Below are positions 63,475-64,000 of a DNA stretch of 64,000 nucleotides, piece by piece. A model generated the notes under the pieces. It was given only the letters and a program-made list of their open reading frames with translations, searched no databases and had not been told where the DNA came from. The position numbers were made by a program, and so were the translations under genes. Origin of the DNA: Herminiimonas arsenicoxydans (GTDB lineage Bacteria; Pseudomonadota; Gammaproteobacteria; Burkholderiales; Burkholderiaceae_D); assembly GCA_000026125.1 (NCBI GenBank), contig CU207211.1, forward strand, positions 2,480,001 to 2,544,000, written 5' to 3'. Within the stretch, counting starts at the first letter, position 1; each line of letters starts with the position of its first letter.

Positions 63475-63502
63475 AAAAAAAACGGCATCCGAAGATGCCG
63501 TT
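63475..63502 (-). terminator. Intrinsic terminator of ihfB with decayed tandem copies
   Basis: AACGGCATC (63481-63489) pairs with GATGCCGTT (63494-63502) and the minus strand continues with a T-run. Two degenerate copies of the CGGCATCTTCGGATGG arm lie at about 63431 and 63457, suggesting a small tandem expansion in the ihfB-lapA gap. Confidence 0.8.
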
Positions 63503-63522
63503 CTTATTTCGCTGCAAACAAC

Positions 63523-63828
63523 TCAGTCTTCAATGATCGGTTGCCCTACCATCGCATCCACTCGCTCCCGCAACTGCTTGCCAGGCTTGAAGTGTGGCAC
63601 CCGTTTTTCCGGAACCATCACCTTGTCACCCGACTTCGGGTTGCGACCGATACGCGGCGGGCGGCTATTGAGTGCAAAGCTGCCAAAACCACGGATCTCG
63701 ATGCGCTGTCCGGTCGCCAGGGCGTCGGACATTGCGTCGAGGATGGTTTTGACTGCGTAATCCGCATCCTTGGCTACCAGTTGCGGATAACGCTCAGCCA
63801 AACGAGCAATGAGCTCCGACTTTGTCAT
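63523..63828 (-). CDS. ihfB: Integration host factor beta subunit
   Basis: 101 residues: [17 protein letters not shown], then the IHF/HU signature region [24 protein letters not shown] and a C-terminal [14 protein letters not shown]. It bends DNA with IhfA, including at sigma-54 promoters such as the one at 21111. It lies 11 bp downstream of rpsA and is probably co-transcribed. Confidence 0.95.
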   Translation of the reverse strand: MTKSELIARLAERYPQLVAKDADYAVKTILDAMSDALATGQRIEIRGFGSFALNSRPPRIGRNPKSGDKVMVPEKRVPHFKPGKQLRERVDAMVGQPIIED

Positions 63829-63839
63829 TGATGCTGAAC

Positions 63840-64000
63840 TTAGTTCTTGCTGTTATCGAGCTTGGCTTTGAGCAATGCGCCGAGGCTGGTCGTACCGGAT
63901 GCAGCATTCGAATCCGACGACATTTTTTGCATTGCTTCCTGCGTTTCAACATTGTCTTTTGCTTTGATCGACAGTTGAATACCGCGTGCTTTGCGGTCAA
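63840..64000 (-). CDS. rpsA: 30S ribosomal protein S1, C-terminal end (partial)
   Basis: The last 52 residues ([15 protein letters not shown] to LDNSKN) match the end of the final S1 domain and tail, with stop at 63840-63842; the rest lies outside the window. The rpsA-ihfB order is the classical proteobacterial one. Confidence 0.93.
   Translation of the reverse strand, partial: DRKARGIQLSIKAKDNVETQEAMQKMSSDSNAASGTTSLGALLKAKLDNSKN

Overview
The window reads as chromosomal DNA of a betaproteobacterium of the Oxalobacteraceae type (Herminiimonas/Janthinobacterium-like). This is inferred from moderate GC, the rpsA-ihfB-lapA-lapB-comEA-cysM order at the right end, a Burkholderiales-type porin, a HrcA/CIRCE-controlled groESL operon and overall protein style. 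No database search was possible. I see no tRNA, rRNA or CRISPR array.

Layout. 1-4.6 kb: a partial lipid A deacylase (LpxR family), a YbaY/MliC-type lipoprotein, two small housekeeping-type enzymes, a periplasmic cytochrome c and a methyltransferase. 4.8-10.5 kb: tamA-tamB, the outer-membrane translocation and assembly module. 10.6-14.8 kb: type II NADH dehydrogenase, a CPA2 antiporter and a YbdK ligase. 14.9-19.2 kb: a signalling block with a receiver-less sigma-54 activator, a NarL-type regulator, a lone receiver and a membrane sensor kinase. 19.6-24.3 kb: envelope and stress genes, including an unlisted 24-residue membrane peptide gene, yihY, csbD behind a good sigma-54 promoter, a Cys-repeat secreted protein, fumC and a DUF599 membrane protein.

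24.5-35.1 kb is an accessory stress region. Four FNR/Anr-like boxes (TTGAT-N4-ATCAA type, one perfect) lie upstream of a dodecin-phosphoribosyltransferase/hydrolase-erythromycin esterase operon, a small secreted protein, a three-gene secreted/lipoprotein cluster (Spy-like first gene) and an old-yellow-enzyme/nitroreductase pair. I read this as an oxygen-limitation regulon resembling, from memory, the low-oxygen-activated locus of Burkholderia. It also carries an Lgt-like/thioredoxin fusion and an MFS exporter.

35.2-39.9 kb: a spermidine-synthase-like protein, a Cys-cluster protein, then a scarred segment with two decayed IS21-type left ends, an IS3-family transposase fragment and five copies of a 19-bp motif around an Omp25-like barrel and an HD-GYP phosphodiesterase. 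It ends against the groESL promoter.

40-50.5 kb: groESL, a BCCT transporter, an MFS transporter, and a porin followed by a three-subunit FAD/3Fe-4S/triheme membrane dehydrogenase, probably oxidising a sugar, sugar acid or polyol in the periplasm. 50.5-64 kb: conserved core genes, including a YlqF-type GTPase, zntB, a MoxR-DUF58-transglutaminase-mltB operon, yaeQ, DUF1415, an orphan HTH protein, cysM, comEA, lapB, lapA, ihfB and the end of rpsA, with clear intrinsic terminators.
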